Assembly (NCBI GenBank): GCA_018136815.1
Contig: CM030937.1
Coordinates: forward strand, 2,003,387-2,067,386
From: Isochrysis galbana
Lineage: Eukaryota; Haptophyta; Isochrysidales; Isochrysidaceae
DNA: 64,000 nucleotides
Direction: 5' to 3'
Part shown: positions 1 through 10,200 of the stretch, in pieces
Numbering within the stretch: the stretch's first letter is position 1
How the letters are laid out: each line of letters opens with the position of its first letter
Notes under the pieces: generated by a model
Databases searched by the model: none
What the model was told of the DNA's origin: nothing
What the model saw: the letters and a program-made list of their open reading frames with translations, nothing else
Program-made: the position numbers and the translations under genes

Positions 1-1155
1 TTCAGGTGGTTCAGGTGCCTCGAGAACTTGTGCGATCACCTTGCACATACAAAGGACACAGCAGCGGTCAGGAAGCACACTCCAATCGTTATGGGAGGGG
101 TTGCCAAGGGGTTGACCCTTGTCATGCCCTAGAGTCACCATTGAAATGCCTAACAGCAGACAAGGCTCTATTTATGCGCCCCGACAGGTAAGTCGAGGCA
201 TCGGAAAGGACACACTTCGGCCAATGTTGAACGGAGCGTGTCGCCTTGGATGGTGTCCCCCCGAGCCATTGCGACTCCTCGCATGCCCGAGTCCTTGTCC
301 AGCTCGAACAAGGTGCCCAGATAATAGTTGTTATCATACGGACCGCCGACAAGCTGGCCCGGGCGGATAACGCACGCGGAATATCCACCCTTCTTCTGTG
401 TGAACAGAGTAGAGAGGGGTGAAAAGGATTTTTGTGAGGAGCGCTGCGCAACCAGAGCTTGTCACGCGTGGTCGTGGCTGAGCAATAGATGGCATGAAGG
501 CGTAGCTCACTGCATCTACTCTCAGTGCAGCTTCGGCCTCCGCCTTGGCATCCAGCACACCGCACGTGTTGAGGATGGGGAAGGGCATTTGTTCGCGCCG
601 CTGCACGCCGATCGAAGACATGAGCACAAATCGCTTGCGCTTGGCTCCGGCGGCCTCTCGCCAGGCATCGAGCACCGCAAGATTGGCGAGCGTATCCACA
701 TTCCTTGGCGTGTTGAACCCCTTCGCATCCAGTGCTGCAACCGCCTTGCGTACGTCTAGCTTGGCGCCAAGCAGTGCCTGCAGGGTTGGCTGGCCAACGC
801 CTTCCTTCCCGTCGGGTGACCAAGCCTTGGTGGGGAAAGCAGTGGTCCCAGTGCAAACGACCACGGCTTGCGCATCACGAAGTGCCTCTCGCAGCGCCTC
901 GCTCGCGCCGGCGCCCTTAAGCTCTGCGCCAAATAGCCGTATAGATGGCTTGGAGGAGAAGAACGCCTCGACTCTCTCGGGCGAGCGGCTGACTGCATGG
1001 ACAGTGTAACTATCGGCCAGGCGGAGGGCGACAAGCTTGCCCACATTGCCTGAAGCACCGATGACGGCGACCGTGTCACCTGGACACAGTGCTGAAGAGA
1101 GGCAGCGACCAGAGGGGAGGCAGAGCAGCAGCGCGAGGAGAGAGGTGGGTGGCAT
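1..1155 (-). CDS. NmrA-like / atypical SDR NAD(P)-binding protein, 3' end outside window
   Basis: Three exons are inferred on the minus strand: 1155-520, 395-216 and 39 to the window edge. The start at 1155 gives a hydrophobic signal-like leader (residues 1-20), then a Rossmann dinucleotide motif GASGNVG at residues 33-39 and a second half containing VIRPGQLVGGPYDNN, typical of NmrA/Tic62-like atypical short-chain dehydrogenases. Exon 1 joins exon 2 in phase 0 (AALR to KKGGYSACVIRPG) across a 124-bp intron with GTAGAT donor and ACAG acceptor. Exon 2 joins exon 3 (LAE to VIAQVLEAPEPPE) across 215-40. An upstream in-frame ATG at 1395 would add 80 Ser/Pro-rich residues that read like a pyrimidine-rich leader, so it is not preferred. 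The likely role is NAD(P)(H)-dependent binding or reduction in plastid or endomembrane; the substrate is unknown. Confidence 0.75.
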
Positions 1156-1594
1156 GAGGCCGAGAGGAGGGCTGAGGCGGAGGGCGGAGGGGGAGCGGGA
1201 GAAATGGGAGCGAAGAGAGAAGGGAGAGCGAGAGAAGAGAGAAGAGAGAGCAGAAGAAGTGGAGACATTGTTGGGCGATGAAGGCGAGCTGGGGCGGTAG
1301 CTATCCAAAAGAAAGCGGGAATATACGAAATTACAGGAGAGCGGGAAGAAGATGCGGCCCAGGCGATCCGCAGCACACAGAAGCATGTGGGGCATCTTCT
1401 GATCTAATAGTGAATGTGCCTCGTAATTCTGCTCAGAAGAATTCTGGCGACTAATTTTGAGAACTACACTACACCTCTCTCGTCGTTCCGCGTTCTTCGT
1501 TTCTCGCTCTCGATTCTCGATTCTCGTCGTTCCGCGTTCTCATCGGTCCTCGATTGTTCGTAACTTCTCGGTGCGTCGCTCATCACGTCTTCCG

Positions 1595-2066
1595 TCTTGG
1601 TTCGGCGTTGGGTGCAAAACCCCCCCTCTCCCTCTCTCCACTCTCTCCCTTCGTCGTCCCTGCGGCGCGTCGCCATGCGGCGCGCCCTGGCCTGCTCTCA
1701 GGGGCCCTTTGGGGGCTCCCAGGGGGCCAGCAAGGGCAGCTCAGGGGGCAGTGGAGGCTGGGGCTCGGCCCCTGGCCCCCCTTGCCTCTCCCACGCTCGC
1801 CTCGCTGGCCATGGGAGCCGCCCAGAGACACCTGTATGCCTGGCGACCAGGGACAGAGGGGGAGTCAGCTCGAGGGCAGGCCCAGGGCGGGCGTGGGAGT
1901 GCGGCTCGCGGGCCGCGCCCCCGAAGGGTCTGGGCCAGATTGTTGAGTGCCCTGCCCCTGCCAAAGGGCATGGGCTGGGGTTGATTGTACGGGCCCACCC
2001 CGGGGGGTGTCCGCGATGGTGTAAGGGGGGCGCGAGGCCCCCATTGTCCCCCACTTATAAAAGTAG
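1595..2066 (-). mobile_element. Truncated copy of the hairpin-start 930-bp element
   Basis: On the minus strand this begins at about 2066 with CCTACTTTTATAAGTGGG, then ACAATGGGGGCC, and is nearly identical to the first 460 bp of the elements at 41131 and 49601. Homology stops near 1595 just after a run reading TTTTGCACCC on the sense strand, so the rest of the element is missing. Long open frames exist in several phases because the DNA is GC-rich, and substitutions between copies do not favour any one frame. I treat it as a non-coding repeat. The flank 1400-1594 between it and the SDR start contains CT-rich low-complexity DNA only. Confidence 0.8.
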
Positions 2067-2930
2067 GTTAGGTTTTGGCAAGTAAGCGTTGAGAGTAAGC
2101 GTCAGCGCAAGTGCTGCACGTGCAGCCGCTGATGGATTCGCAGCTCGCACTTTCGTTGTGCAGCGCCAGCTTCCGCCCGCAATGTGCATTGCGTTCGTGC
2201 CTTCGTCTAGCCCCACGAGCGTCTGGCCACCGTAAGTATGAACAACGTTGTTACCACAAAATAGTAAAATGCGAAAGGCGCACGAGTGAGAAAGAAGAAT
2301 CACGTCAGAGCACCAGCGAAAATGACAAGAAAAGGAGGAGAGAGGGGGGAACATCATGTTGGCATGCGGGCATGCAAGCGCGCACGTTGCGAGGCCGCAA
2401 GGAGTGAAAGGGGGAAGAGGGCGACACAGGAACAAGTGAGCTCAGAATGCAAGCCAAGCGAACTATCACCATGCCACAGTATCCGAAGTCAATGTGAACG
2501 GCAGTACGACATAAGTCACAGCCAGCGCGTGGGAAATCTCCGAATTGAGTGTCACGTCCTTCATTTCAAATAATCCGGGTTGTCCTCATAAGCTCCTCAG
2601 CGCTTTCATCTGAGCGCTGGTCCTGACATCTTCTACTAGGCAATTTTCGTAGCTGAAGTCCATACAATGCTAGGCTTGGCTGTTTCTTGCAAGCCTGAAG
2701 ATGGCACCTTGAGGCTTTTCCTTTGAAGCGCAAATGCTTTGAGTGTTCGACCATGCTGCAACCTTTTCCTCTTCAGGCAAACACCATGCTCAATCTTGAT
2801 GAATTCTACGCATGTTTCCCAATCCGACGAGATGGATGAGAAAGAATCACGAGTGCAAATCGCAGATGCCATGGAATGCAAAAGAGAAAATCTGTGGCCA
2901 AGCAAGATGCAGCAGCAACTCTGCTCCTGC
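2067..2930. other. Intergenic, nothing recognised
   Basis: No protein family, RNA gene or clear repeat was recognised. Open frames here are short and overlap on both strands. Confidence 0.5.
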
Positions 2931-3218
2931 TCACTTGGCGGCTTCCTGCTGGAGGCGCTGCTTTAAGTACTGATCTTGCCGGATGGCAAAGGTGGCTGCG
3001 CTGCGAGGTGGGCGTAGTTCAGGTGGTGTCTCATCATTCCAGAGCATTCGACGGGGTCTCTGCGTGACGGGTGAACTCACTGGCTGCCTCCAAGCTTGGC
3101 GGCGCTGGAGGCCAATGAGAATGTCTGCTGATGGCCGGTGCACCACGCTGTGCAGGCTGGGGAGCGCATGAGCGAGGAGGCAGAGTGACAGGAACAGAAG
3201 CTTCCAAGCCCATGCCAT
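2931..3218 (-). CDS. Possible small secreted protein, function unknown
   Basis: An open frame of 95 codons from the ATG at 3218 (a further in-frame ATG lies at 3236) starts with a convincing signal peptide: a short N-terminus with one Lys, a hydrophobic core LLFLSLCLLAHA and a likely cleavage after AHA. The mature part is basic and ends EAAK. I recognise no family. It could be a true small plastid or secreted protein, the first exon of a longer gene, or chance. The only support is the signal peptide, so confidence is low. Confidence 0.35.
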   Translation of the reverse strand: MAWAWKLLFLSLCLLAHALPSLHSVVHRPSADILIGLQRRQAWRQPVSSPVTQRPRRMLWNDETPPELRPPRSAATFAIRQDQYLKQRLQQEAAK

Positions 3219-3370
3219 CGTCATCTGACCTGTCATCCTCCTAGTTGGGGAGAGGGTAGGGGGTGGGTTGCCTCTCGCTCGACCGGAATACGAACTCGAG
3301 CGCGGACGGTCTGGAACCAGATGAGAAAGCGAGGAGAATCAAAGAGGGGGGGTCCGGGGGGGGGGAGAGA

Positions 3371-3488
3371 GAGAGAGAGAAAGTAGGGAGGGAGGGAGGG
3401 AGAGGGGGGGGGGGGGAGGGAGAGAGAGAGAGAGAGAGGGAGAGAGAGAGAGGGATAGAGAGAGAGAGGGATAGAGAGAGAGAGAGAG

Positions 3489-3579
<91 letters not shown>

Positions 3580-3586
3580 GGAAGGA
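3371..3586. repeat. (GA)n microsatellite with GAGGGATA interruptions
   Basis: About 215 bases of nearly pure GA dinucleotides, with GGGAGAGAG and GGGATAGAGAG variants at the left part. It generates long artificial Arg/Glu or Ser/Leu frames. A separate short G-rich tandem (GGGCGAGGGG units) lies at 3715-3756. Confidence 0.95.
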
Positions 3587-3876
3587 AGTACGAGATTTCG
3601 GCCAATCGTCACACACATGTTAATCACAGAGGACTGGCCTCAGATTCAGTGGGAATCAGCAGAGGCACTCCACATTCCACAGGTCTTTTAGATGGGAAAA
3701 TATAGGGAGCTTGGGGGGCGAGGGGGGGCGAGGGGGGGCGAGGGGGGGGGGGGAGCAGCCAGGGGGGGTGTTGTTGATGAAGAGGATGGAAGAGGAGGAG
3801 GAGGAGGCAGGTGGCGGGGATGAGGCTTTCAATTACTCAGAGGCCTACATGTGAGAGAGGAGAGATCTGGTTCGCC

Positions 3877-3893
3877 CTCTCTCTCTCTCTCTC

Positions 3894-3925
<32 letters not shown>

Positions 3926-3962
3926 TCTCCCCCTCTCCCTCTCTCTCTCTCTCACTCACTCA

Positions 3963-3993
<31 letters not shown>

Positions 3994-4002
3994 CCTCTCC
4001 CT

Positions 4003-4098
<96 letters not shown>

Positions 4099-4242
4099 CT
4101 CCCCCTCCCTCTCTCTCTCTCCCTCCCTCTCCCTCTCTCTCCCCCTCCCTCCCTCTCTCTCCCCCTCCCTCTCTCTCCCTCTCCCTCTCCTTCTCCCTCT
4201 CTCTCTCTCTCTCCCTCTCCCTCTTTCTCCCTCTCTCTCTCT

Positions 4243-4273
<31 letters not shown>

Positions 4274-4312
4274 ACACTCTCTTTCTCTCTCTCTCTCTCT
4301 CCCTCTCTCTAC
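3877..4312. repeat. (CT)n microsatellite upstream of the J-domain gene
   Basis: Over 400 bases of CT dinucleotides mixed with CTCCCT units and a C-run at 3896-3923. It ends about 170 bases before the proposed start of the J-domain gene, on the strand where that gene reads pyrimidine-rich. Confidence 0.95.
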
Positions 4313-4481
4313 ACGAGCTGGAGCGCAATCGGCGTGCCCTCCCTGTCGGAGCGAAGCTCGTCTCCTCTTTGGGAACGCTATGGCGCACCGGCGATAGTAT
4401 TTGGGGCGCGTCGGCCGTCCGTCGCGCTACCCATCTGCTCCCCCTCCCCCTTCCCCTTTTCTTACTCTCTCTTCCGGGTGG

Positions 4482-5106
4482 ATGCTGGCACGCCGCACAT
4501 GCGTGGGGTGGCGGCAGGCGGCGGCTCTTCGACCCTGGCCTCGCCTTGGCCGGCTACCCGCCGCCGCTTCCCGTCAAAGCAGTGGCGGCCCCACAGCACA
4601 TGAAGACGAGCGTGACGCGTATCAGGAATGACATCACACAGCCGGCCTTGCACGCGAATAGCCCGTTCAGCGAGCATACTAATCGATGTACATCGCTCTT
4701 TCTCGCGCAGGTGCTTGGTGTCCGTCCGAGGGCGGGAGCGGACGACATCCGTGCAGCATACAAGTCGCTTGCCAAGCAGTGGCACCCGGACCTGTTCCAG
4801 GGTGCCAAGGCGGTTGAGGCTGAGAAACGCTTCCAAGAGATTGCCGAGGCTTTCCAAGTGCTCTCCGATCCTGAACAGCGCAAGATTTACGATGCAGAGC
4901 TGGCTGTGGCCAAGGACGCCGAAGCTAGGCGTAAAGCCGCACAGCGCTTCCGGGCAACCTCTTGGAACACACCTGTTGTGAATGTACAAGAACGACTACG
5001 CAATGCAAAGAGGGAGGAGCCTGGCTCGGCCAATGGTATGGTCGCCGCCGCGTGCCTGTTCGTCACAGTGAACTTTGTGTTGGTATTCCGATTTCTAGCT
5101 GGGTGA
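4482..5106 (+). CDS. DnaJ (J-domain) protein with C-terminal membrane anchor, probably mitochondrial
   Basis: Exon 2 (4711-5106) encodes an unmistakable J domain: VLGVRPRAGADD, helix II, the invariant HPD (residues 73-75 in the proposed numbering) and VLSDPEQRKIYD. It ends in one hydrophobic segment (GMVAAACLFVTVNFVLVFRF). Exon 1 is proposed as 4482-4625. It starts MLARRTCVGWRQ, an Arg-rich mitochondrial-type presequence, and ends DAYQ, which completes the usual D-x-Y-x-VLGV start of a J domain. The 85-bp intron would be 4626-4710 with acceptor CGCAG but donor GAATGA instead of GT. The first-exon choice is therefore uncertain: one other frame also reads straight through the putative intron. 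J proteins stimulate Hsp70 ATPase; a short membrane-anchored form suggests import or respiratory-complex quality control (inference). Confidence 0.75.
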
Positions 5107-5735
5107 TCGGCGCTTCTTCACGGACGATTGCGTACTGTTATGTTCGAACTAGACCATACATGCTTACTGCGCACCGATCCTGCCTTCTCGCTTGGCCACT
5201 CATGCTGACTGTGCAACGATGTCCACGCCCCACACTCATGAAAAAGCGCCATGATCCCGCCGTTGATCGAGATGCAGCAGTCCGGGAACATTTCTGCGCC
5301 AAGGGTATTTCACTAGTTGTTAGTCGTCTCGGGTCGCTATTGGCCTATGGCAATGCTTGCTATGTACTTTATATGTCTATGTCTATCACTCACTTTATGA
5401 TTGATCGTCATGGAGGGGAGCTTCGCAGCCCCCCCTCCCCCACTCTCTCGAACCATCATGGGGGACGAGAACCACCCACCCCTCTGCGCTGCCACTTGGA
5501 ATGCGGGGGAGACTCACATCAAAAAAATCATCTAAAAAGATTCTTGATTCTTGGCTAATACTGACACCTACGACAGATACGGTATCCACTACCTCCCTTT
5601 CAACATCGCACCTATTGCTTGTGATGGACACCGCCGGGTGGGCTGAGTGTCGTGGCTTGCATCGGACGTTGCGACGTTGCCGGGTGCGTTCTCGACGCTT
5701 GTCGCTTGTGTTTGCTTTTGTGCGTGTGTGTACAA
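5107..5735. other. Intergenic, no gene recognised
   Basis: This holds the 3' flank of the J-domain gene and low-identity sequence. CATGGAGGGGAGC at 5410 superficially resembles element starts but has no hairpin before it. Confidence 0.5.
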
Positions 5736-6097
5736 CTATCAGTAAAAAACGGTTTATGGTCATGGAGCGCGCGCCGCCTCCTTCCCCCGCTGCTGCGGCC
5801 CTCGCCGCGCTAGACGAAGTACTGATGGAGACATCAATGTCGCCGAAGCAACCGCGCCAGGATAGCCCCCAAGCTAGGTGGGCACAGATGCCACCACGTC
5901 ACACCCCGCATCATCACGAACAGAATGCGGAAAGCTGCCATGCGGACAGCTACAACCTGATAAAACAAGCAACCCCCAAACAAGCAACCCTCAAACAAGC
6001 AACTCCCAAACAAGCAACTCCCAAACAAGGACGCCACTTTCCAAGACAATTGCGCAGAACACCCAAACGTGAAGTGAACACCGCCGTGGTGACATAA
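5736..6097 (+). mobile_element. MERAP-type element start with short diverged ORF
   Basis: ATGGAGCGCGCGCC at 5762 repeats the exact ORF1 start seen in the other MERA elements, preceded by ACAACTATCAGTAAAAAAC in the position of the 5' hairpin, although pairing here is weak. The reading frame MERAPPPSPAAAALAALDEV runs to 6097 and diverges from full ORF1 almost at once. It includes a 15-bp tandem repeat at 5963-6028 (five-residue KQATP units, four copies plus a part). It is probably a degraded or recombined copy; no end or duplication was found. Confidence 0.5.
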
Positions 6098-6889
6098 CGT
6101 TATGCATGACAACGCTGTATGCTGTCCAGGTGCTTTGTATGCTGTCTGTCTCAAATACACCCACCCTGCGATCTGTGTCCTCGAATCCGCAACGACTACT
6201 GTCTTAGAGTCGATGCGGAAGAACAAGACACGTCAAACAGCAAGTGTGATCATCACGAGGTTAGCCACATCCGCCACCGCTTGCACATGCCACCTTGCCA
6301 CCCTCGGTCGGTGCCACAAAGCAGCCGAGAGACCGAGACCAGGGACCACCTCGCGCAAAATCTCTCTCTCCTCCACCAACCACCTCGACACGGATCGTGA
6401 TGAGATAGCGTGTATGCAAATAAATGCTCCTGGCTGCGTAGCCGGCGCTATGACGATTGCTATCAAGTAAGCTCCAGGTGACAACGGAATGTGCGAGGCA
6501 AGGATGGGGAGAATTGAACGCTTCTAGTCTACGCAAGGGGCGAGGGAAAGAAGCTGCCGCAGGGGGGGGGGCAGGGACCGAGGGCACGGCGGGGCAGCGT
6601 GGGAAGGCGCCCAGCTGGCCCACTGGGGGGCATCGAGGGGCCCCCCAGAGGGGGGCCATGCATGGCGCGCGCAGGCATCACGCGCCCGTAGGAGAACGAA
6701 GAGAATGACGAAGAATGAACGACAAAAAAACGACACGATCCGACCCCCAAAAGGGTAATACTCACGCTTGTTTACGATATGTTTGCAGGATGACACCCCG
6801 CACGGCAGGCGGACAGGCGGACACCGCGAAAGAGCGGCGGCAGGCGAAGAAAAGCCGAAGTGCGGGGGCAAAGACCCCCCGGGACACGA
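6098..6889. repeat. Intergenic DNA with a dispersed AAGCTCCAGGTGACAACGGA repeat
   Basis: At about 6470-6530 the sequence GTAAGCTCCAGGTGACAACG through GGGGAGAATT and AACGCTTCT matches 15694-15755 closely and, inverted, 63505-63575. The rest of the interval is GC-rich with no recognised gene. Confidence 0.6.
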
Positions 6890-7122
6890 TTTACGTTTGT
6901 TTGCCACAGGAACACCCAACAACAAGTCTGCCCCAGCCCGCCCCTTGCACTTGGCCCGACGTAGTGCACGCCCCCCCCCCCCCCCGATACCAAAGACAAA
7001 GGAATGAAGGGGGTCGTGTAAAGGGAGTGAGTGTTCTGGGGTATAGGCGATGGCGTGAGTCGGTACCGTGAGTGCGTGGTCTTTATAGCTAGCGGTAGTA
7101 GCCTGAATCTTCAGATGTTTTT
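6890..7122 (+). repeat. Dispersed 230-280 bp repeat, copy 1
   Basis: Matches the reverse complement of 58066-58350 and, partly, 22900-23040. Shared landmarks are TTTGCCACAGGAA, a C-run of 15, AGGCGATGGCGTGAGTC and a terminal CTGAATCTTCAGATG followed by a T-run. The T-rich end suggests a retroposed unit. No coding frame is conserved. Confidence 0.75.
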
Positions 7123-7127
7123 TTTAA

Positions 7128-7295
7128 CTTGTGGGGAGTTATAATGGGAGCCGGGGGGTTGCGAGGGGGGAGATTTGAAGGGATGCATTTGTGTATGTGC
7201 CTGTGCCATCACTTCAAGGCGTGCGGGCAAGTGCGCTGAGGGGTGTCGTGATAGTACCGGGCTAGTGGGAGTAGTGGTACTAACGCTCAGTTGTT
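7128..7295 (+). mobile_element. 3' fragment of the 930-bp hairpin-start element
   Basis: From AACTTGTGGGGAGTTATAAT to GTGGTACTAACGCTCAGTT this matches the last 170-180 bp of the elements at 41131-42060 and 49601-51467. Only the 3' part is present, consistent with 5' truncation during insertion. It directly follows the T-rich end of the neighbouring dispersed repeat. Confidence 0.75.
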
Positions 7296-7950
7296 TTATT
7301 AGTGTTGCTAAAGTTATGCGCTTATGCGTTATCCCAAGGAGAGGGAGTGCTAGTTGGACCGATCCCCCGAGGCACCGAACAGAAAGGAACGGAAGGGGGG
7401 AACGGGAAGGGGAGTGAGGTGAGGAGAAGGGCGATGTCAAGCGGAAATCCTAGAAAGGGGAGTGCTCATAGGAGCGTATCGTACACGCCTTCAAGATTTT
7501 TACTACTAGTAGATCACTATCGACGACTTTAGTTGAAAGCCAACTAGAAGCGACATGGGCGTTTTACGTTCAACCAATGTCAGTTAAGGCTCTGATATGC
7601 TTTTACTTCCGTCATGGCGTCGTGGCAGCCGTTCAGGAGCCAGTAGAAGCCAGCAATTGCAAATCACCGGGGCATCTTGGCTCATGTCGTGGAATGCAAC
7701 AAAAAGACAGACTTCTACTTTGAAGTGTCGCGCACAGGTTCAGCAACGATAGCTGTCCCAATGATGGAACTAGTCTCATACCTGGCCACGCCATGATGAA
7801 CCCAACGAAAAACATTTGTGAGCATAAGGAGTGTGAGTGTCGCGGACATGAGGTGAAGCCGCCGGGCAAGTGGCGAGCAGACTAAGATTTCGTCGCTACA
7901 CGCACAGTCCAATCTCACAAGAGGATGCCTCGCACGGTCTTTAATGCCAT
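7296..7950. other. Intergenic, nothing recognised
   Basis: The 3' flank of the GST-like gene; no family or repeat recognised. Confidence 0.5.
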
Positions 7951-9628
7951 TCATTTTACGAGCCGTATTGCCCAATTCAAGTGTGCACGCAATGCGATGG
8001 CAGCTGGTCCGGACATGTCGCGTGGCACACCAATCCGTTCGCGTAGGTACTCAAGGCAGCTAATCAAGTCGCGCGCGGCCGAACCGGTGGCGCCAAGCTC
8101 GGCCACAGCAGCGTCGCCTGCCACGTCCGTGCCTCTGAGTAGCGCAGTGGCGACGTGTCGGAGGGCTGCGCCCACTGGGTCAATCATTGCATCATCACTC
8201 TGCGCATAGGGATCCGCAAGGGGTGCCTGAAAGCGCTTGACGCCGGGAGCCCCAGTCGCTCGCGCAGCAAAACGGACGACGGCATCGAAGTTGCCGAGAA
8301 GCTTATATGCAGCCTCGTGCCTTGCTGCCTCTTCACCCCTTTCGACGAGCAGAGGAGGTGCAGGATCGAGCGAGAACTGGAAATCAGGATCGAGAGCACG
8401 GAAGGGAAGCTCCCACCTGCGAGGAAGACCAATGCTATTGGGCGCCTGCTCCATCGCATGCATCACAGTATGAACACAGGCAAATGTGCTTCTCGCTCGA
8501 TGGGCTCGACCGCTGCAAATGTGCTCTCGGGAGTGACACGCACGATCCATCCTTGCCGCTAATTGCCTTCGCGAAGTTGTCCGCCTCGCCGATGCTGAAG
8601 CCAGGGCCATACTGTGGCGGAATGTCCCTCACGTGCGTGTACATGTCTGACTTGGTCGCAAGGTAGGCGGGGCGTGCCTCAAAAGCGTCCAGCCATTTGC
8701 ACAGGTTGGGATAGATTGCAGGGTCACGTAAGCGCATGCCCTGAGATACAGCAAGGCATGTATGTGTGGCGCTCAGACGACAAAGCAGGAGTGGTTGTGC
8801 CCTTCACAGCCGCCACCGACGCGCCGGAACTACAAAGGCCCGTACCTTCCAGTAAGCGACCGATGCCACCATCCTCTCCACATGGGAGACATACTGCAAG
8901 TCGACCAGCGACGGAGCGTCGCCGCCCAGGAACCACGGGCCCGGTTTCTCACCGAGCGCTGCGTCAACTTTATGAAGAGTTTCCTCAAATCCTTTCTTGC
9001 TGGCGCCGAAGAGGCCGGTGCCTGGCTGGAACGTGAGGCTGCACCAATCACGGAAGAGCTCACGCTCAAGCCGGAGGAGGGCCTCGGCTCTCTCGCGCTC
9101 AGCTGAGCCAGGCGGCGGAACCATGCGCGGCCCATACGCGGCAAATTCAGCATCGATTGTGAGCATGATTGGGATGGAATCAGTCATGAACTGACCGTCG
9201 ATCTCCATTGCGGGTAGCAGCCCATTGGGCACCTTGCGCAAGTACTCCGCCGGCTTGTCGCCATACGAGCGCATATTGATCTTCTCGATGCGATAGGGGA
9301 CACGCTTCTCTTCGAGCAGAAGCCAGACTTTTTGACAATACGGACACCAAGCCGCCGTGTCGCGGAACAGCGTGACGCGCACCGCGCTCTCGCTCTGGCC
9401 GAAGAGGCGGAGAGAGGCATCGGTATGCGGAGGGCCACCGCCCGCTGCTCTCTCACTTTCCTCCTTGCGAAGGCGGGCGCCTGTGGGCGTGGCGGCGACC
9501 GCAGCGGCAAGCTCACCAATCCTTCCCGACGTCGCAGTGCACATCCGCGCCACTCCCGCACGTCGTGGGCTCGGAGAGAGAGAGACGGCTGCCCAGAGCG
9601 CCGAGCGCACAAGCGCCAGCAGCGGCAT
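7951..9628 (-). CDS. Glutathione S-transferase-like protein with CPYC motif and C-terminal extension
   Basis: Three exons are inferred: 9628-8846, 8740-8544 and 8416-7951, together 481 residues. Joins keep frame exactly: VAYWK to GMRLRDPAIYP (donor GTACGG), then SGKDGS to WELPFRALDPDF (donor GTGCGT, phase 2). Residues 1-80 form a Ser/Arg/Ala-rich leader suited to organelle import. A thioredoxin-fold GST N-domain follows, with CPYC at 95-98, VPNGLLPAMEIDG near 133-145 and D-S at 150-151, the usual glutathione-contact region. An all-helical GST C-domain and about 150 further residues follow; the extension makes it about twice a standard GST. CPYC points to a glutaredoxin-like, dehydroascorbate-reductase or CLIC-like chemistry rather than a Tyr/Ser GST. 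The substrate is unknown. Confidence 0.82.
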
Positions 9629-10071
9629 CTCGCGAGGCGCGGTCGAGACGCCTCCGTTTTCTTTTCATCTTGTGATTTTTATTTTATAGTAGAGGCTGCC
9701 GCATCGTGGGCGTTCCCCTTTCCCCCCCCAGGAACCAGGAAATCATGGCGGTGCCGGCGACGGTGCCTTGCGCGTGCACGGCCGATGGGGCTCTGAAAAA
9801 CGTTCTGGCGGAGGAGATGATGCCAACACGACGAACACTGGTCGGTGAGCACGCACGCCTCCTGAGTGGAAAAGTGAGGTGGGGGTGCGTGCGCCGCGTA
9901 GAAGTTCTAGGTAGAAGTAGACGGGAGAAGGGAGCGAGGGCGCCTCTCATACAATTCCCCCGCGGTTCCGCCTTCCGGGTGGCGGGAGATTTCTAGGGAT
10001 GCACCATTGTTAACTCGCGTTCGCCTTTAACAGTATTTTGCATTGCGAACTCAATAGTCAACAGTCACTCA
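9629..10071 (-). other. Upstream region of the GST-like gene, with an 88-codon frame of doubtful status
   Basis: A minus-strand frame at 9950-9684 starts MRGALAPFSRLLLPRTSTRR, Arg-rich like a mitochondrial presequence, and has a short hydrophobic stretch near its end. It stops 55 bases before the GST start. I cannot tell a small gene from an upstream frame or chance. Confidence 0.3.
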
Positions 10072-10200
10072 ACACCAATAGGGCGGTCAAACAGTGTTTT
10101 TTTATAAGGGGTGAAAAAATGACCATCTCAGAATTGAGGAAATTTGGGGATTTTTCACGGTAGAAAGTTCCCAATACACCCAACTAGCACATATCCGGGG

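Noticed and set aside
122-856. 244-codon minus-strand frame overlapping the SDR gene
   Set aside because: It includes exon 2 in frame only by chance read-through of the intron; the spliced model explains the family motifs.
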